Assembly (NCBI GenBank): GCA_023678885.1
Contig: CM042958.1
Location: 13,882,852 to 13,946,851 of the forward strand
DNA: 64,000 nucleotides
Origin: Pogostemon cablin
Taxonomy: Eukaryota; Streptophyta; Magnoliopsida; Lamiales; Lamiaceae
Direction: 5' to 3'
The notes below the pieces were generated by a model. It saw only the letters and a list, made by a program, of their open reading frames with translations, did no database searches and was not told the origin of the DNA. Each line of letters starts with the position of its first letter. Position 1 is the first letter of the stretch. The position numbers and the translations under genes are program-made. Below are positions 11,901 through 27,627 of this stretch, in pieces.

Positions 11901-14900
11901 AATAAACACTTCAATGAGTATAGACATCTTTGAAATATGTAGCACTAGCTAGAAACCCCAGTAATTTTTTTTTTGTTTTCTTTTATTTAAGAGTGCTGGT
12001 TCTGAAAAGTGTTGCTTTACATACTCCCTGCTGCAGCTTAGAATAGTGTCATACTAGTTTACCTACTCCAAATAAATGGTGTCATGTCTTCTGAAATTTT
12101 TTTTTTTTGGGGGGGGGGGGGGGGACCTTTGATGGCGTTGAGCATGATGTATATCCAACACTTTATCCTCCCTTCCTTGGAATTTTTTTTTTGATTTTTT
12201 CTCTATTTAAAAGTCTCTATTCTGTGGCTTGCTGAAGAAAATAGTTAAGTGTCCATTCATCCCTACTCCAAAAACTTTTTCACTTTCCTAATATTCTTAT
12301 AGAGATCAATTATGGTTGATTAAATCTCTTATCTTGATTTCATTTCATAAATGAGTTGTCTCTACCTTCTTTATCGTTATAAAAATGAAGAGAAATCTTT
12401 ATGTAAAATCTGTACGTATTCACATGTGGCTGTCTTTTGAAAGAGGAATTGCATAATTATTATTATTCTTCCTGTTCTATTCTTATAATCTTATGTTCTT
12501 TAGCCATTTATTTTTCTTTCCTTTTCTATATCATTTTATGAATTCTCCTTTGTCAACCATTAATCCATCAGTAACTTGGCATTGTTATATGCTCAAGAAA
12601 TCAATAAATATATTAAGTTCAAGCAGAAGTTTCTACTTTGAGTAATGCTGCATGTCAAAAGAGGTAAGATATGTTAAAACTAAGAAAAGACAACTTTAGT
12701 ATTTTCTGTTCTTAATTATGATTTGTGGCACATCTGCATATGTAATTTACATGCCAACTTAACTGATGCATTAAATTGTTGAAAATTGCACGGGATGTGT
12801 GCAAATTTTGACATAACAAAATTCATTCCTGATTCATGATGCTCTTAATGTTTGTTGCCCAGGCTGGTTGACATGGTACATCATGAGTTGTCATTGGCTG
12901 ATCAGTACAGAAAACTGAAGGTATGGGATTCTTCAAATTCCTTGAAAAATTTTAAACTGAATGTAAGAAGTGCAGAGACTTTCACTGTCACATAAAGTGC
13001 TAACCTTTTTAGGTTAAGTATGGCTCGAGGAGGGTGTGGTCGCTCTAGCTTCCTAATGGTTCTTGAGGACAATCTTAATCCAGAATTTTATCTTTCGGAG
13101 TTGATATTGTGGGATTCAATCAAAAACAATTTATGATCTGCTATGTTTACATTATTGGTCTGTACTTGAGTTCTTTCAAATGCTAAAACAGATAATCGAT
13201 TGCTAAGTGTTTCTGGTATCAATATTATTGAATATAGAAGTGTGTGCACATCTTAAAACGTTGAAAGATGTGCAAGTTAGTATACTTAATAACGAAGTTT
13301 GTGTAAGTTATCTAAAAATACGAACAAATGTCGTGAAGAATATCTTCTATTTCCACTTTTATGTCAACTGAGAGTTGTGTTCTGTGTCTGCTCGTAGAAC
13401 TGATTATACAATTTTGTTTGTATTTCTATTTAGAACAAATAGAAGCTTGATGATGGTGCTGACTGATACAGTGTATCATTGAATTGCTAGCATGTAGCAT
13501 ACTTGAAAAATCCTATCTGAAGTTCTTTATATGGGTTTAATGGGTACTATCTTGCTGTTTGGTCATTCCAAAGGGTTAGGACTAGAGGTGGCAATTCCAG
13601 ACACAACCTGATAGTGCGTCATGAACAAGACGCAAAACTTTTGGTTAGTGTGTAGGCATCTACCCTTTATTTTTCAACCGTGAACTGCTTTGAAGTTCAG
13701 TGAACTTATTAAACTCTGCAGATTAGTCTTTTTAACTGTTTTTTTTTTAAATATTTATATATATAAACACACACACACACACACACACATCTCTAAATAT
13801 ATATTATTATTGTTAATTTTGTGTGTGTGCACTAAACATCTCCCTCGTAGATACTCATTCAGTTGGAAGTTTTTGTCCAATCCCAAGTCCTAAATGTATA
13901 TATGGCATTTATTGGTTGAAAAGATATACTCCATATTTTATGATTCATATACACAATATATGTGGTTTAGTTTTAGTGGCTGTTCTTTCTGGCTTGTAAT
14001 CTTTACTGTCTACTACTGTTTGATTCTGTTGAATTTTTTTTCTGAATCTTAAGGCTAATGTTGAATGTTGGTTTTAATCTAGATTCCTCCAAGCAGCGTG
14101 AGGAAGTTCCTTTCGGTTTTGCCCCCTGCAGAATCACATTCATTTCGTGTTGATTTCCGTTCCACTCATGTTCACTACATTAATAACTTGGAAGTAGACG
14201 CCATGTACAAGCGTTGGAGGAGCAATATAAATGAGGTTTAGATTTTTCTTTAATGGTTTTTATTTTGTCCACGCCCGTAAAGGTACTGTAAGATAACACA
14301 TTCTCACATTTTATTTTTAAAATATTGGGTTATAGATCTTGATGCCAGTCTTCCCTGGGCAATTACGTTACATTCGTAAGAACCTGTTCCATGCAGTTTA
14401 TATTCTGGATCCTGCATCTGCTTGTGGGATTGAGGCAAGTCTTTTTGTTCTCTGTGGTCACCCTGACTTTCTTCCTGCACTGATTGTTGATTTCTCTATG
14501 ATTGATCTTAACATTGCAGGTTATTGACACAATCATTTCCATGTTTGAGAACAATCTTCCAATGAGATTTGGTGTAATCTTGTACTCTGCAAAATTAGTT
14601 GAGATGATTGAGGCAAATGCTGGTGAACTTCCAGTTACTCAATTAAAGGATGATTCTGAAGACATTTCCAGTTTGGTAGTTTCTTTATCCAACAAACCTT
14701 TGGTGCATTTTTTTTTTATAAAAGTCTCAGTGAATTTTTTACTTATCCACTGTCAAATTTTAATTTTAATAGAATTGAAGTTCCGTGTTCTAGTCTAATA
14801 GGACTTAATAGTTCTTTTTGATCAAAGAGTGGTATCATCCTCTATTATTTTATATTCTTATGTTCATTTTCCAAAAATAAAACCACATTCAATTGCATAT

Positions 14901-17900
14901 CCTCCATAAATACTCCCTCTGTTCTGGGTTTATCTTCACTGGCGCTGTAGATACGTAGTTTAAGAAATGTTGTTTTTTGACTAACTTTACTGATTTTTGA
15001 AGGGTAATGTGGTATTTTTTGCTAATAAATAAAGTGTAAAGCATGCAATGTGTGTTAGGTGGGAGTTATATTTGATATTAAGAAGAATTTTGAGGTTATT
15101 GGTTGATGTGATGTTTCCTTCTTTGGATGGTGGATTTAATTGTGGGGCGGACGGAAACGGAAGGTGTGAAGATAATGTTGGGACGGAGGGAGTAATATTT
15201 TCTTCCACAAGGCACATTAACTTCCTAATTTTTTAACTGAAACACACACACACACACACACACACACCCCATAGAAACTAAACATGCATCTCATTTCCCT
15301 ATACATTTATGGGAATATCTTTCTCTGAAACACTTTAATACACCTTGAAGCATGTCTGTAACACTTTTAATTTCATTACGGAAACAAAACATGCATCTCA
15401 TCCATATAACTTTCTCTGAGAACATTTGCTAGATGTTATGTAACCCTTGCTGATTGTTATATTGATTATAATGTCTTTTATATATTAGTTATATCACATT
15501 GTATAATTCTACGAGTAGTTAAACAGTGGCCCCTTTAGAAGGTTAGGAGGCTGAGGATCAATTTCTTCTTTTGTTTGTGCGATGGGGATGAAAATAGAGA
15601 GAAAGGGACTGCTATCTAGATATTGTTTTATTTCTGTGCCAGGATCTTCATATTTGATCAGTGCATCGTTCATCTCTAAAGTCTCTGTCTTTGACTATCT
15701 CTCCTGCATACGACTTCCCACTTTCTTGTGTATTGATGGCTAGGATGTTGGGCTTATAGATAAAGATCTATACTAAAATTCATCATGGTCAAATAACGCA
15801 TATTTTTTCATTAGGAACTTGTACTTCAATGTTATTTTTGTATGATTAGATTCCTTTTCCTTTTCCTGCAAAAACTTATTTACACAATGTGCAGCTGAAG
15901 AACCTGAGTATAATTCTAATAAAAAAGGAGGGATCATCCGAAATGAAAATTTAAGGATACTACAAATGATATAATACATAAGGTCCACCTAAGAAGAGTG
16001 TCAGAGAAAACAAATGAGTACAAACATTGTAAATTGATGATATTAGTTACTCCATACAGTGTGTTGTATATTACGTCAAGTCCCACCTACATAGAGTGAC
16101 AAGAAAAGAAGAAAATTCACTGTAAATTCAATATAATCATTCTACTCAGTGGATACTAATTGTTTGTGCATCTTGGTATCCCTCTTTACTGTCCTGATAA
16201 TAGCTGTTTCTGTTTGGCAGATCATACGTCTTTTTGTTTACATTAAGGAAAATCATGGGGCTCTGATGGCTTTCCAGTTTTTAAGCAACGTAAGACTGTC
16301 ATCTTTATTATTAATGAGTATTTTACCATTCAAGCCAGGTGAGAGACAACCATCTGGATTGGTCTTTTCCATGTGTTAAGTTTAATATATCAAATACCCT
16401 TTCCTGTTTTGTTTCCGTGATGAAATTGCATATTTTTAAACTCTGTTCATTTGTTATCCCAAGTACTCCCTCCATCCCATAAAAGTTTTCAGTTTTCACA
16501 TTTCTAAAGTGGTAAAAATGTCAAAACAACTAACCACCCCCGTACACTTTATTTATAAAAATACCACCCCTACCTAACACACGTAACATACTTTATCATT
16601 TATTTATTACAAAAAAAAACCAAAATACCCCTAAAAGTAACAACTTTCTTAATCTATAGTCAATTTAAATTTGAAAACATTTTGGGATGGAGGGAGTATA
16701 ATTTGCTAACCTAAATACTTTCTACTAATACTGTTTTATGGATTATATATACTAATCAATTTACCTAACTACTATATTAGAATTGTTATAATGTTATTGT
16801 ACAAACAAATGGTGTATTATGATAAATATTCAGCCTTACACTATATATATAGTTTCACTGTGTGATGAGAGGATCTTATGAAATTGCTTAACAAGCAATT
16901 CTATCTAGATGGGAACACCATGCAGTCCCACTTAATGAAGCACATTTTCTTCATTGTGAGTGTGGTTTTGGGTTCTCCATTTTTTAACTTCGGAGCACAA
17001 ACATGTTTATTTGTTCCAATTTGGATTCTGTGATCTCTACTGTCTGGTGCCTTAACAGTGGCATTATTTGTTCTACTTTTATTCCAATATTGACCTTTTT
17101 TTGGATGCACCGGTATCCGATCCGTAGACCGACTAATCCGGGGGAGGCCAGAACCCACCGTCCACAAGCGGGGACCCCCATTTCGAGCCAGAGCTTATGC
17201 CAATATTGACCTAATATCCTGTTTATGCCGTGATTATAGGTGAACAAATTGAGAATTGAGTCAGCTGCTGAAAGTCCTGAAATGCATCATGTTGAAGGAG
17301 CTTTTGTTGAAACAATATTGTAAGGCTTCTAAAATTCTATTTTTGCCTCTTTGATTTTTCATCTCATCTACCAGGAATATTGGTTAGGCTTTGGCTGTTT
17401 ATTACTCCAGCTGAATAATTTTATTGTTATATTAAATTGTTTATCAAATTTCAAGTTTCTTGTCATAATTGCCTCTTCAGGCCGAGCGTAAAATCACTAC
17501 CTCAAGACACTTTATTGAGAGTGGAGAAGGACCAAAAACTAATTGAGCTTTCCCAGGATAGCTCCATCTTTGCTTTTAAACTGGGTTTGACTAAGCTTGA
17601 GTGTTCTCTCTTAATGAATGGACTGGTCCATGAACCTAATGAGGTACATTTTAAATTACTCTTGCATCCACCTACTGATATGCATTTTTTATTCATTTTG
17701 GTTGGTTAACTGACATTAAATTTATGGGGTGCAAACTTTTTTTAAATTGTTGCTATGATTGCTATTTAATTTGTTTTGTTCATGGCTTGTACCAATTTTT
17801 TTAATCACTATGAGTTTATACTGTCTTATTACTAGTTGATAGTCCCATTATGACTAAGCTGTCATATGGGGTTCAAATTCATGATGGTAACCCTATTTTG

Positions 17901-20900
17901 CAATCCTGAGTCTTTCTGCAAGTGCACCGTTTGGCTTTTTCACCCTTGTGTGACAATTTTTTTAATTGTTAATCTTTTTTTTTTTCTATTTTATTTTTGC
18001 TTGAGATCCCCTTTTATATGACCAGATTGACTAGAAGCTCAACACATTGGTGAGGCAATTGATTATTACCTATTCATGTGAAATTCAATCTGCTCAAGAA
18101 TTTTGAGACAGTTACTTAAACGCGCAGAAGGAATAACTTCTACATAGTTTGGCCAAATTGCATGATTCGTTTAAATTTCTCTGTTTTGTAACTTATGTAC
18201 TTGTATACAGCATAACTTTTAGTTAAGTTGGCTGAAATTGCATGTATCTTTGTATCTTTGTGCTTTCGGCTCTCTGTTTAATTGTTGACACTGATATTCT
18301 AAAACCTCTTAGTCAAGCCTCAAATATATTATTAGTAAATGTGTCAATAGATGCATTTACACGGCTAAAAATATGTTTTTGGTTCTGCAATTATCAGGAG
18401 GCTCTTATTAGTGCCATGAATGAAGAGCTTCCAAGGATACAGGAGCAAGTTTACTATGGGCAAATAAATTCACACACTGATGTTCTGGACAAATTTCTTT
18501 CTGAAAGTGGTGTCCAGCGTTACAACCCGAGGGTAAACTCTGTTCGAGATGTCCACAACTAAATAAATCTGCTCTACATGTTCTGTATAAGTTTTGAGTT
18601 TTCTTTGTGGTGCTTTTCTCATGTTGAGCTTTTTGGTACCTTTAATCCTGTAGATCATAGCAGATGGAAAGGGAAAACTGAAGTTTGTATCTTTATGCGC
18701 ACCAATTCTAGCTGAGGACTCTGTACTGAAGGACCTGCACTTCCTGCATTCACCTAAAAGTAAGTAATTGTTCAGCAAAATTAGCAATGTTTTTTGTTTA
18801 AGTATAACTGATTAGAAATACTTATCTTTATTCTTTTAATTTCAGCCTTCGATGAGTTGAAGCCCGTGACTCATATTCTTGCTGTTGATGTCACTTCGAA
18901 GAAAGGGACAAAGTTGTTACATGAAGGAATTCGTTATTTGGTAATCATGTTATTTTATAGTGGTTTTTCTTTCAATCTTCTGCCTTGAAATATTGATTAG
19001 AGGTCCTACGTAAATATCACACATTATTTCCTAGAGCACACTCTACTTTCTCAAATTAAATTTTCTGGGTTCCCCTTTACCATGCCCTCAGATTATCTTC
19101 TGTTTACTCAATATTGCTGGATGTGATGCTAACATGAGCACCACTGAATGGTTCTAACCTGGACTTTAATGAAGACAGAAAAATATATAACTGCTTCAGA
19201 CAATTTTCTTACTTTGTTGCATGTATCTTACTGTAGTCTTTCATTATAAAACTTTCTTTATCTAGAGGTAGAGATGGAAATTAGAAGTTCTATCATGCTT
19301 TTGCTGTGTATGTCTGGGACCTTGTATATCATAATGTGGAGCTATATTAACAGTATCTAATGGGAGCCTTTGAAGTAGTATGATCGCAACTCATTTTTTA
19401 GTACTTGTGTTTGACTTCTGAGAACAGGCTTTGGTATTTTTCTTTGTCTGCCTTTTATTCTTCGAAAATATAATAGTTGTTCTGTTGATCATGGATTGAA
19501 TATATCAAGATTGAAAAGTATTATGTTATATCAATATTGTCCCATTATTTGGGTATGCTGTGGATATGTGAGGTACAGAAAGTTCAGAAGAAGATAACAT
19601 TAAATATGCTAGATTTTAACTCATTGTAGCTTTCTTTCGAGTACGTTGTTGGTAAGGTTACATATACAAGCAGATGTGTTGAGTTGAGATAAATCATAAA
19701 TGTCACTTTTTTCCTTACATTCATACTCTGAAAATGATGGCTTAATTTATTTAAGCTGAACTAAAAGCTGTACAAGAACACTTTCATAAAAAATTTCCCC
19801 CTTTTTTCTGGGTGATAATGCTGCTTACTTTGCAGATTGATGGCTCCAAAAATGCTCGGGTTGGTGTGATGTTTTCTGCTAATGCTGGTTTCACTTTACC
19901 GAGTCTCTTTTTCGTGAAAGTCTTTGAAGTAACTGTATCCACATATAGGTTTGTCAAGTTCTTTGTTATAATTGCTGATTTTCCTCATAATTTTATGCAA
20001 AATAAAGTTTTGATTTATAATCTATGTTGTTCATTGATTTATTGGTCATAAACATATTTTTCCACTCATTTCATATATATGATATTTTGCAGCCATAAAA
20101 ATGGAGTACTGCAGTTTTTGGATCAGCTCTGCTCATATTATGAAAAAGAATATCTTTTAGCTTCAGATGTTGCAGAAAGCTATCAGGCACTCTTTGATAA
20201 GGTCTTACAGTTAGCAGATGTAAATGGGTTGCCTATTAAGGGCTATGAATCTGCCCTCTCTGATTTTTCTGCTGAAAATATGAGTTACTTAAATAAGGTT
20301 TGTTCTTTGTTTACTGTCTATTGGTGTGCAATCAAGTCATCAGTTTGTCGCTTAATTCGATTTTTTTCTTACAAGTGGGGGATTGGCCCTTGCATCACGT
20401 TGTAAAGAGAACTAAAATTTTCTTTTTTCTTATGACTAAAGAAAATTTTGTTGTCATTTGAATTATTGAAGCAAATTATCTCTCTTTTGCATAATAAGTT
20501 AGTTGAAGTGTTGAACTTTAAGGTTGTAAACTGTATTCTTCATGTTTATTAATATAAATGGGGTTTTATCTCCATGGACTTGGTCCATTCATGGTGCCTG
20601 TTGAAATTTGTTGCTGTTAGGTTTATGATTTCTGTAAAGCTATGTGCCTTGCAGAATAAATTGATGATGATTAGGTTTGGTCATGCAGGGTACATGCCCA
20701 ATTTTATCACTGTGCACCTGCAATCTTATCTGTAGAAATTGCGCTTCCTGATTATGAAATAGTAAACTCTGATAGGACTACCAAATACCAATCTAATAGG
20801 TTTTCTTCTAAACATTTTTTCACATCCTAACTAAGAATGTTGTTGGCACAAGTTGCGTGAGACTACTATGGACATACAGAACTTTAGCTTAGAGGTTTAC

Positions 20901-23900
20901 ATAGTTTTAAATAAAGTTCTCAGTTGCAGATGAAATGTACCAGATATGTTATACATACTTATTCAAAGACGAATCGCACATTTGACATTTTTTTGCCAAA
21001 TTTTTATGCAGGCGACACAGTTTTTGTACAGGACAATTGGACTTGAATTTGGCATTAATGCAGTTGTTACGAATGGAAGAGTGAGCTTTTATTCATCCTT
21101 CTTTATTTAGATTAAAAATTTCACGTTGGCCTGTATTACATAGTAGTACTTTAAATAGTCTCTGCAATATTGAGTTGATCTGGTAGAGGTCTTCTCTAAA
21201 TAATTTTGGTTGATTTCATCCATTTTGCAGTTATTTCTGATACATCTTGCATGCTCTCAAGCCCTTATATTATTCATTGTGTTCCATAGGTGATCCAACT
21301 TTCTGATGGTAGTACATTCTTGAGCGATGATTTGCACCTTCTCGAATCTCTGGAGTACAAGCAACGTATAAAACATATTGCTGAAATTATTGAAGATATA
21401 AAGTGGGAGGATGTAGATCCGGACATGTTGACAAGGTAAGCCATTGGGGACTTTATTCTTATCAATACAATCATTCACCCTTATATTATCTCAGTGAACA
21501 AAATTCTTTGGAGATTCTATGAATTCTGGCTCTAGTTTTGTACTAGATATAAATATTAGTATCATTTATTCCTGTGCATTTTGTCATCTTGGTTTAAACG
21601 GCCGTGTCATATATTTACTGAATTGATTTCTAGATGCCCTCTGGTAATTGTGCCTATTTTCATATTTCCTCATACTATTGGCAAAATAATGTGTTAGCAT
21701 AGCAATGCTATGCTTTTAACCAATTTTTGGGTATCTATTATCATTATTTCACGTGTTAACATTGATACTAAAGCCTCGGAACAGCAGCTCCAATACAAGC
21801 AGCGGTTTCCTGCCCGAGGAATTCAGCTCCTTTCCAAGTAGAATATGAACATTTTACAGGCAGTGAATTTTATCTCTGTAGTCCTGCTAGCTTTGTCTGT
21901 AACCAAGTTGGTCAACTAAGAATCAGGAATGAGGGCAGAACTCCTTATCAAAGCCTATTTTCATATTTCCCGTACTATTGGCACAGTAATGTGTTAGCAT
22001 AGCAATGTTATGCTTTTAACCAATTTTTGGGTATCTATTATCATTATTTCACGTGTTAACATTGATACTAAAGCCTCAGAACAGCAGCTCCAATACAATC
22101 AGCGGTTTCCTGCCCGAGAAATTCAGCTCCTTTCCAAGTAGAATATGAACATTTTACTGGCAGTGAATTTTATTTCTGTAGTCTTGCTAGCTTTGTCTGT
22201 AACCAAGTTGGTCAACTAAGAATCAGGAATGAGGGCAGAACTCCTTATCAAAGCCTGATAAAGAATTCCTGTGATTATCAGCAGCTTCGTTTGACTTGTT
22301 TCTCCAGCTCTTGTTTCTTTTGCTGCTAAAGAAATATTTATAAGATTTCCTCTTGGCAGCAAATTTATCAGTGACATTATTATGGCCATCTCATCCTCAA
22401 TGTCCACGAGAGATCGAAGTTCTGAAGGTGCCCGTTTTGAAATTTTGAGTGCAGAATACAGGTATATCAACATCTTTGAAGAAAATTATTTTATTGTGTA
22501 TTAGTGGAGGGGTGAGTGGATATGTATGTGAAAATATTCTTGGTGTTATTTCAATTTATTCATTACTTCTTTCCCCACTTTCTAACTATATATGTCAGAT
22601 ACTTAACTTTATGAGTAGTTTATACAATGGTTTTTGGAAGATAATTGAAGAACAGTGTACATCTCCACTCAAATCAGGTGGACAAAAAAAATAACAAAAA
22701 TAAAAACCTGAACTATTTGCAATGTGCACCGACTATTAACACCTTTGATTACTCTTTATTACACCCTAAATGCTAAATACTCCCGCATAAATTCAACATG
22801 CTAAATTCACTCCAAAATAGTCTATTTACCCTTCTGTACAAATTTGTACAATGTTTGGTGGAACATATGCATTAATGTTTGGCACCGAACACTTCAGCGA
22901 AACAGAAAGAAAAAAAAAGTTTTAAGTATATTGTTCAGTGCCGAACACTTGCGTCAAATGCCAAAAAATTCTAAATTTAAGTAATTTTAATTCCCAGCTA
23001 TTCGAACGGTAAATAAATGGATAACAAGCTATCAGATCCCAAATTAGATTCTGTTGATAACAAACAATTTGCCTAAAGGTATCATTTGCTAAGATCATTT
23101 GCTTTTCTTATATCTCCACAGTGCTGTTGTTTTGGAAAATGAAAATTCAAGCATACATATTGATGCTGTTATTGATCCCTTGAGTCCTTCTGGCCAAAAG
23201 TTTTCCGCTCTTCTTCGGATTCTGTCAACGTGCATTCAGCCGAGTTTGAGACTTGTGCTCAATCCAGTGGTAAGATTTTCCCACATTTCCTTGTGTTTGT
23301 AAGACATTTGTCTACTTTATCAGTGTTTAATCAAATGTTGGAATGCTGAAACTTTAACCTGTTGAAACTGAGATAAGATTTCTGACTATACAGAGGTTAT
23401 GTGAAATCGTGAAGCAAAATTAACTTTTAAATACAACTAGTGATGCGTAAGAATTGAGTTACTGAGAGCTCCCTTGCGCGTTTTGAATCTTATTCAAACT
23501 TCTATTTTATGTTTTTCTGGAATTAAAATGAAGAATTTAATTATTTTAATTGCTGATGTTTTGCGATTGCATTTGGCTCAGCTTATTTTAAAAAAAATAT
23601 ATAATAAGGCTTACATCTTGTGAGTTTATTTTAGACTTTATTTAGATGTTGTATCTAAAATTAGTTGTTGAAGTCTGGCTAAAAATTAGATTATTGAGCT
23701 TTTAAGATGTTAGTAATGACGATTTTGTTATTAAAAAGATTTAATCTGATGGAGTTGGTCAAAATAAAATCTTATTTTAGAAACGAGTTGGGATCCCCTT
23801 TCTTTGTTAAAAAGAGCTTATAAGATCGTATTATCTTATTAAGAGCTACAATATTTATAGTTTTATTACGTGTGTGTTCATACTTGCTTATTTTTTTATT

Positions 23901-26900
23901 TTTATATGTATAGTGTATACCACTATACTGTATACAAAATTTGTTTTATGCTATTTACTCATTAAGGCGAGTTGGAATATGCTAATTTGACTATGCGGTT
24001 AAAAATATTAACCCTTTGATTTCTGTTTATATATATATTTATATACATAAAATTTATCAGCTTTGGCTGGTCAATATGGTCAGAAGGATTTCCTTTTTTT
24101 ATAAAAGCATTCTTATGGAACACTGTATGAGGTAAGGGATAGGAATAAGTTTAGAATAGCCTGCTTGGGTCGCTTAACTGCAGAGATTTTGAAACTTGTG
24201 TGTCCGATATTATTCGATCTTGGAGTACTGTTCTTAGATATTCCTCTTAGTCTACTAGGAACTTCTCCTCCCTGTTTGCCATTTTAATTTTATTGAACAA
24301 AATTTTTGTTTCTTTTCAACACTAAATAAACTAATGAATATCTGTTTAAGATTTACTTTGTTGTTCCTGTCAGAGTTCCCTAGTGGATCTTCCTTTGAAG
24401 AATTACTACAGATATGTTGTGCCGACAATGGTATGCCCAACATCTCATAGCCTATAACCTACTTCTGCAGAATCCTTGGCTTTACTATCCTCACTCTGTC
24501 ATTGACTTTTCAGGATGATTTCAGTGCTACTGATCATACAGTATATGGTCCAAAAGCATTTTTTGCAAACATGCCTCTGTCTAAGACACTCACAATGAAT
24601 CTTGATGTTCCTGAACCATGGCTTGTACAGCCTATAGTTGCTGTGTAAGTTTCCTGAAAGGAAGGCGTTGTAGTAATGTGTACTTGTGTGTGAATTTATT
24701 GCAAGAGATCATCAAAATTATATTTCAAAGTCCTTTGCTATGATAACTCGAGCGCTCAACATTTAAATGAGTATATTTTGCAGCCATGACCTGGACAACA
24801 TATTGCTAGAGAACCTTGGTGACACCAGGACCTTGCAAGCAGTATTTGAACTTGAAGCTCTTGTTCTTACCGGTATTACTTGCCATAGCAGTATAACTCC
24901 AAGTACTATAATCAATCAATGATACTGATGAAGAAACATGTGCCCCAGGTCATTGCTCTGAGAAAGATCACGAACACCCCCGGGGTCTGCAATTGATCCT
25001 TGGAACTAAACATAGTCCCCATTTGGTTGATACTCTTGTTATGGCCAATCTGGGTTACTGGCAAATGAAGGTTCTTCCTGGTGTGTGGTACTTGCAGCTA
25101 GCCTCAGGAAGAAGCTCTGAGCTGTATTCTATGAAAGTAGGTGGAGAAGGAACTCACGGGACAACTTTGTCGAAAAGAATTACTATAGATGATCTACGGG
25201 GTAAATTGATTCATATGGAAGTGATGAAGAAGAAGGGCAAGGAGCGGGAGAAACTCTTGGTTTCTGCTGATGATGACGATCATTCTTCTAGTACAACGGT
25301 AACACATCTATGATTTATATTTATCTATGTTTTCCTGTATATAAGGCCTAAAAAGGGATATTTAATGGCTTCAAAGTCGAACAAATACTGAGCATTTTAT
25401 AAAATAAAATATCCAGGGAACTCAGAACAGCTGGAACTCAAATATTCTCAAATGGGCTTCTGGATTTATTGGGGGAAAAGACCAGGCTAAGAAGAGCGAG
25501 AGTAACTTGGTGATTCATACTTTCCCTTGTCACTCGTTGCACTTCCATGGAAGCACAGTTGATGGATGTTCCCATATAACTAAGCTTACATGAGATCTGA
25601 TCACCTATACATTATTTCTTTGGTATAAATTTGTGTAATTTTGACAAACTTCTTCTCTCACATTCTTGTAGAAGCCTGGAAGTGGAGGTCGTCATGGGAA
25701 AACAATTAATATATTCTCTGTCGCCTCTGGACACTTGTAAGTTCCTTAATCTGCACTACAATAGTTCTTAACCCTTTTGGTGAAAATAATCTGAAACCTA
25801 CTTTATCATATCAAGTTTGATCACCATAACCATATCCTATTTTTACCCTTTGTCAACAAATAAGGGGGTTGACTTACCTATATTGATTTTCTTCATGCTT
25901 CAAACCTTATTTTAAATTTTTTCCTGTTCATGCAAAACATTCGTCATAACACATCAAACATATAATTGATCACATTTTAGATATTTATTTAATTGAATGA
26001 CTCCCACTCCCAGTATAAGTATTTTAATGTTTCAAATGAGGTAATAAAGTAGTATAACGTTCTGCAATGAAACCTTAATTTAAACCAAACCAACACCAAT
26101 AGATTAACAAGTCTTACTAGCACATTCTTCGTTATCGTCTTCTTCCTCCTTGGGCATAAAAGTTCAAAGCAAAGAATTATCTAATAATTTGTAGTATATA
26201 ATATCTTATAACGTACAACAATACTTACCATATTCTAGCTCATCTGAGTTTAATAATCAGATTATCATTACTGATTAACTTACTGTGCCTTCACCAAATA
26301 TGTCGTGTATTGGTCATAGTCCCATTTCTCCTGGACACCTTTCCATTCCTACATGGGTCATTAGTGGGTATCACTGTTGCCAACTTTTTACTGTTGGCAT
26401 TTACTATAGTTTCTTATTGTTCCCATCATAGTTGATTGCCTTGCAAACTTTTTCTCTTCAGGTATGAACGTTTTCTGAAGATTATGATTTTAAGTGTTCT
26501 AAAAAACACGGATAGACCAGTCAAATTTTGGTTTATAAAGAATTATCTCTCTCCTCAATTTAAGGTTCCTACTTCGTCCTTCACTTCAAGATTTTGTCCA
26601 TTAAGAAATGTATTTTTCCATTGTTTAAATCTTAAACTAAATTCTTTATGGCTTTGGACAGGATGTAATCCCCGATATGGCACACCAATATGGTTTTGAG
26701 TATGAATTGATAACCTATAAGTGGCCTTCATGGCTTCATAAACAAAAGGAGAAACAGCGAATTATATGGGCATACAAAATTCTCTTTCTTGATGTCATTT
26801 TCCCTCTTGCCTTGGAAAAGGTACTTTAGCTCTGCTATATGATAATGCAATGCTGATTTATTTAATGAATTGCTTATTCCCTTCAACTACATCACCCTGT

Positions 26901-27556
26901 GTTGGTAAATGTGTTTTGTGTCGATCTCCTACAGGTTATATTTGTTGATGCTGATCAGATTGTGAGGGCAGATATGGGAGAACTCTATGACATGGATTTA
27001 AAAGGACGACCCCTTGCCTATACTCCATTCTGTGACAACAACAAAGAAATGGATGGCTATCGATTCTGGAAACAAGTAGATACCCCTTTGATACTATCCC
27101 ATTTATCATCCTTGACATATGAAAACTAATATTGTTGTTGGTTGATTCTTGATGTTTAATAGGGATTCTGGAAAGATCATTTGAGAGGAAGACCCTATCA
27201 TATTAGGTACATGTCTTTATGGATCTTTCTTTTGCAGATTCTAATGTTTGCTCATCCTAGATGTAAGCCTCACAATATTGGATGTGCTTCTGTAGTGCTT
27301 TATACGTCGTTGATCTGGTCAAATTCCGGGAAACAGCAGCAGGCGATCAATTAAGAGTAGTTTATGAAACTCTAAGCAAAGATCCCAACAGTCTGTCTAA
27401 TCTTGATCAGGTAACTGATGTTCTACTTCACTTTAATTACAATGGGTACATTTATAGTCATTTTTAACTTCGAATCAAAAGATATCTTTCCAATTTACGC
27501 GAACAACTTCACCTCTCCTGGGTGCAGCAATATTAGCTGAACCTGGTTAACCCTTT

Positions 27557-27627
<71 letters not shown>

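Noticed and set aside
13768..13790. CA/TA microsatellites in introns (also 6120, 15242 and 62690)
   Set aside because: Ordinary simple repeats with no evident function.
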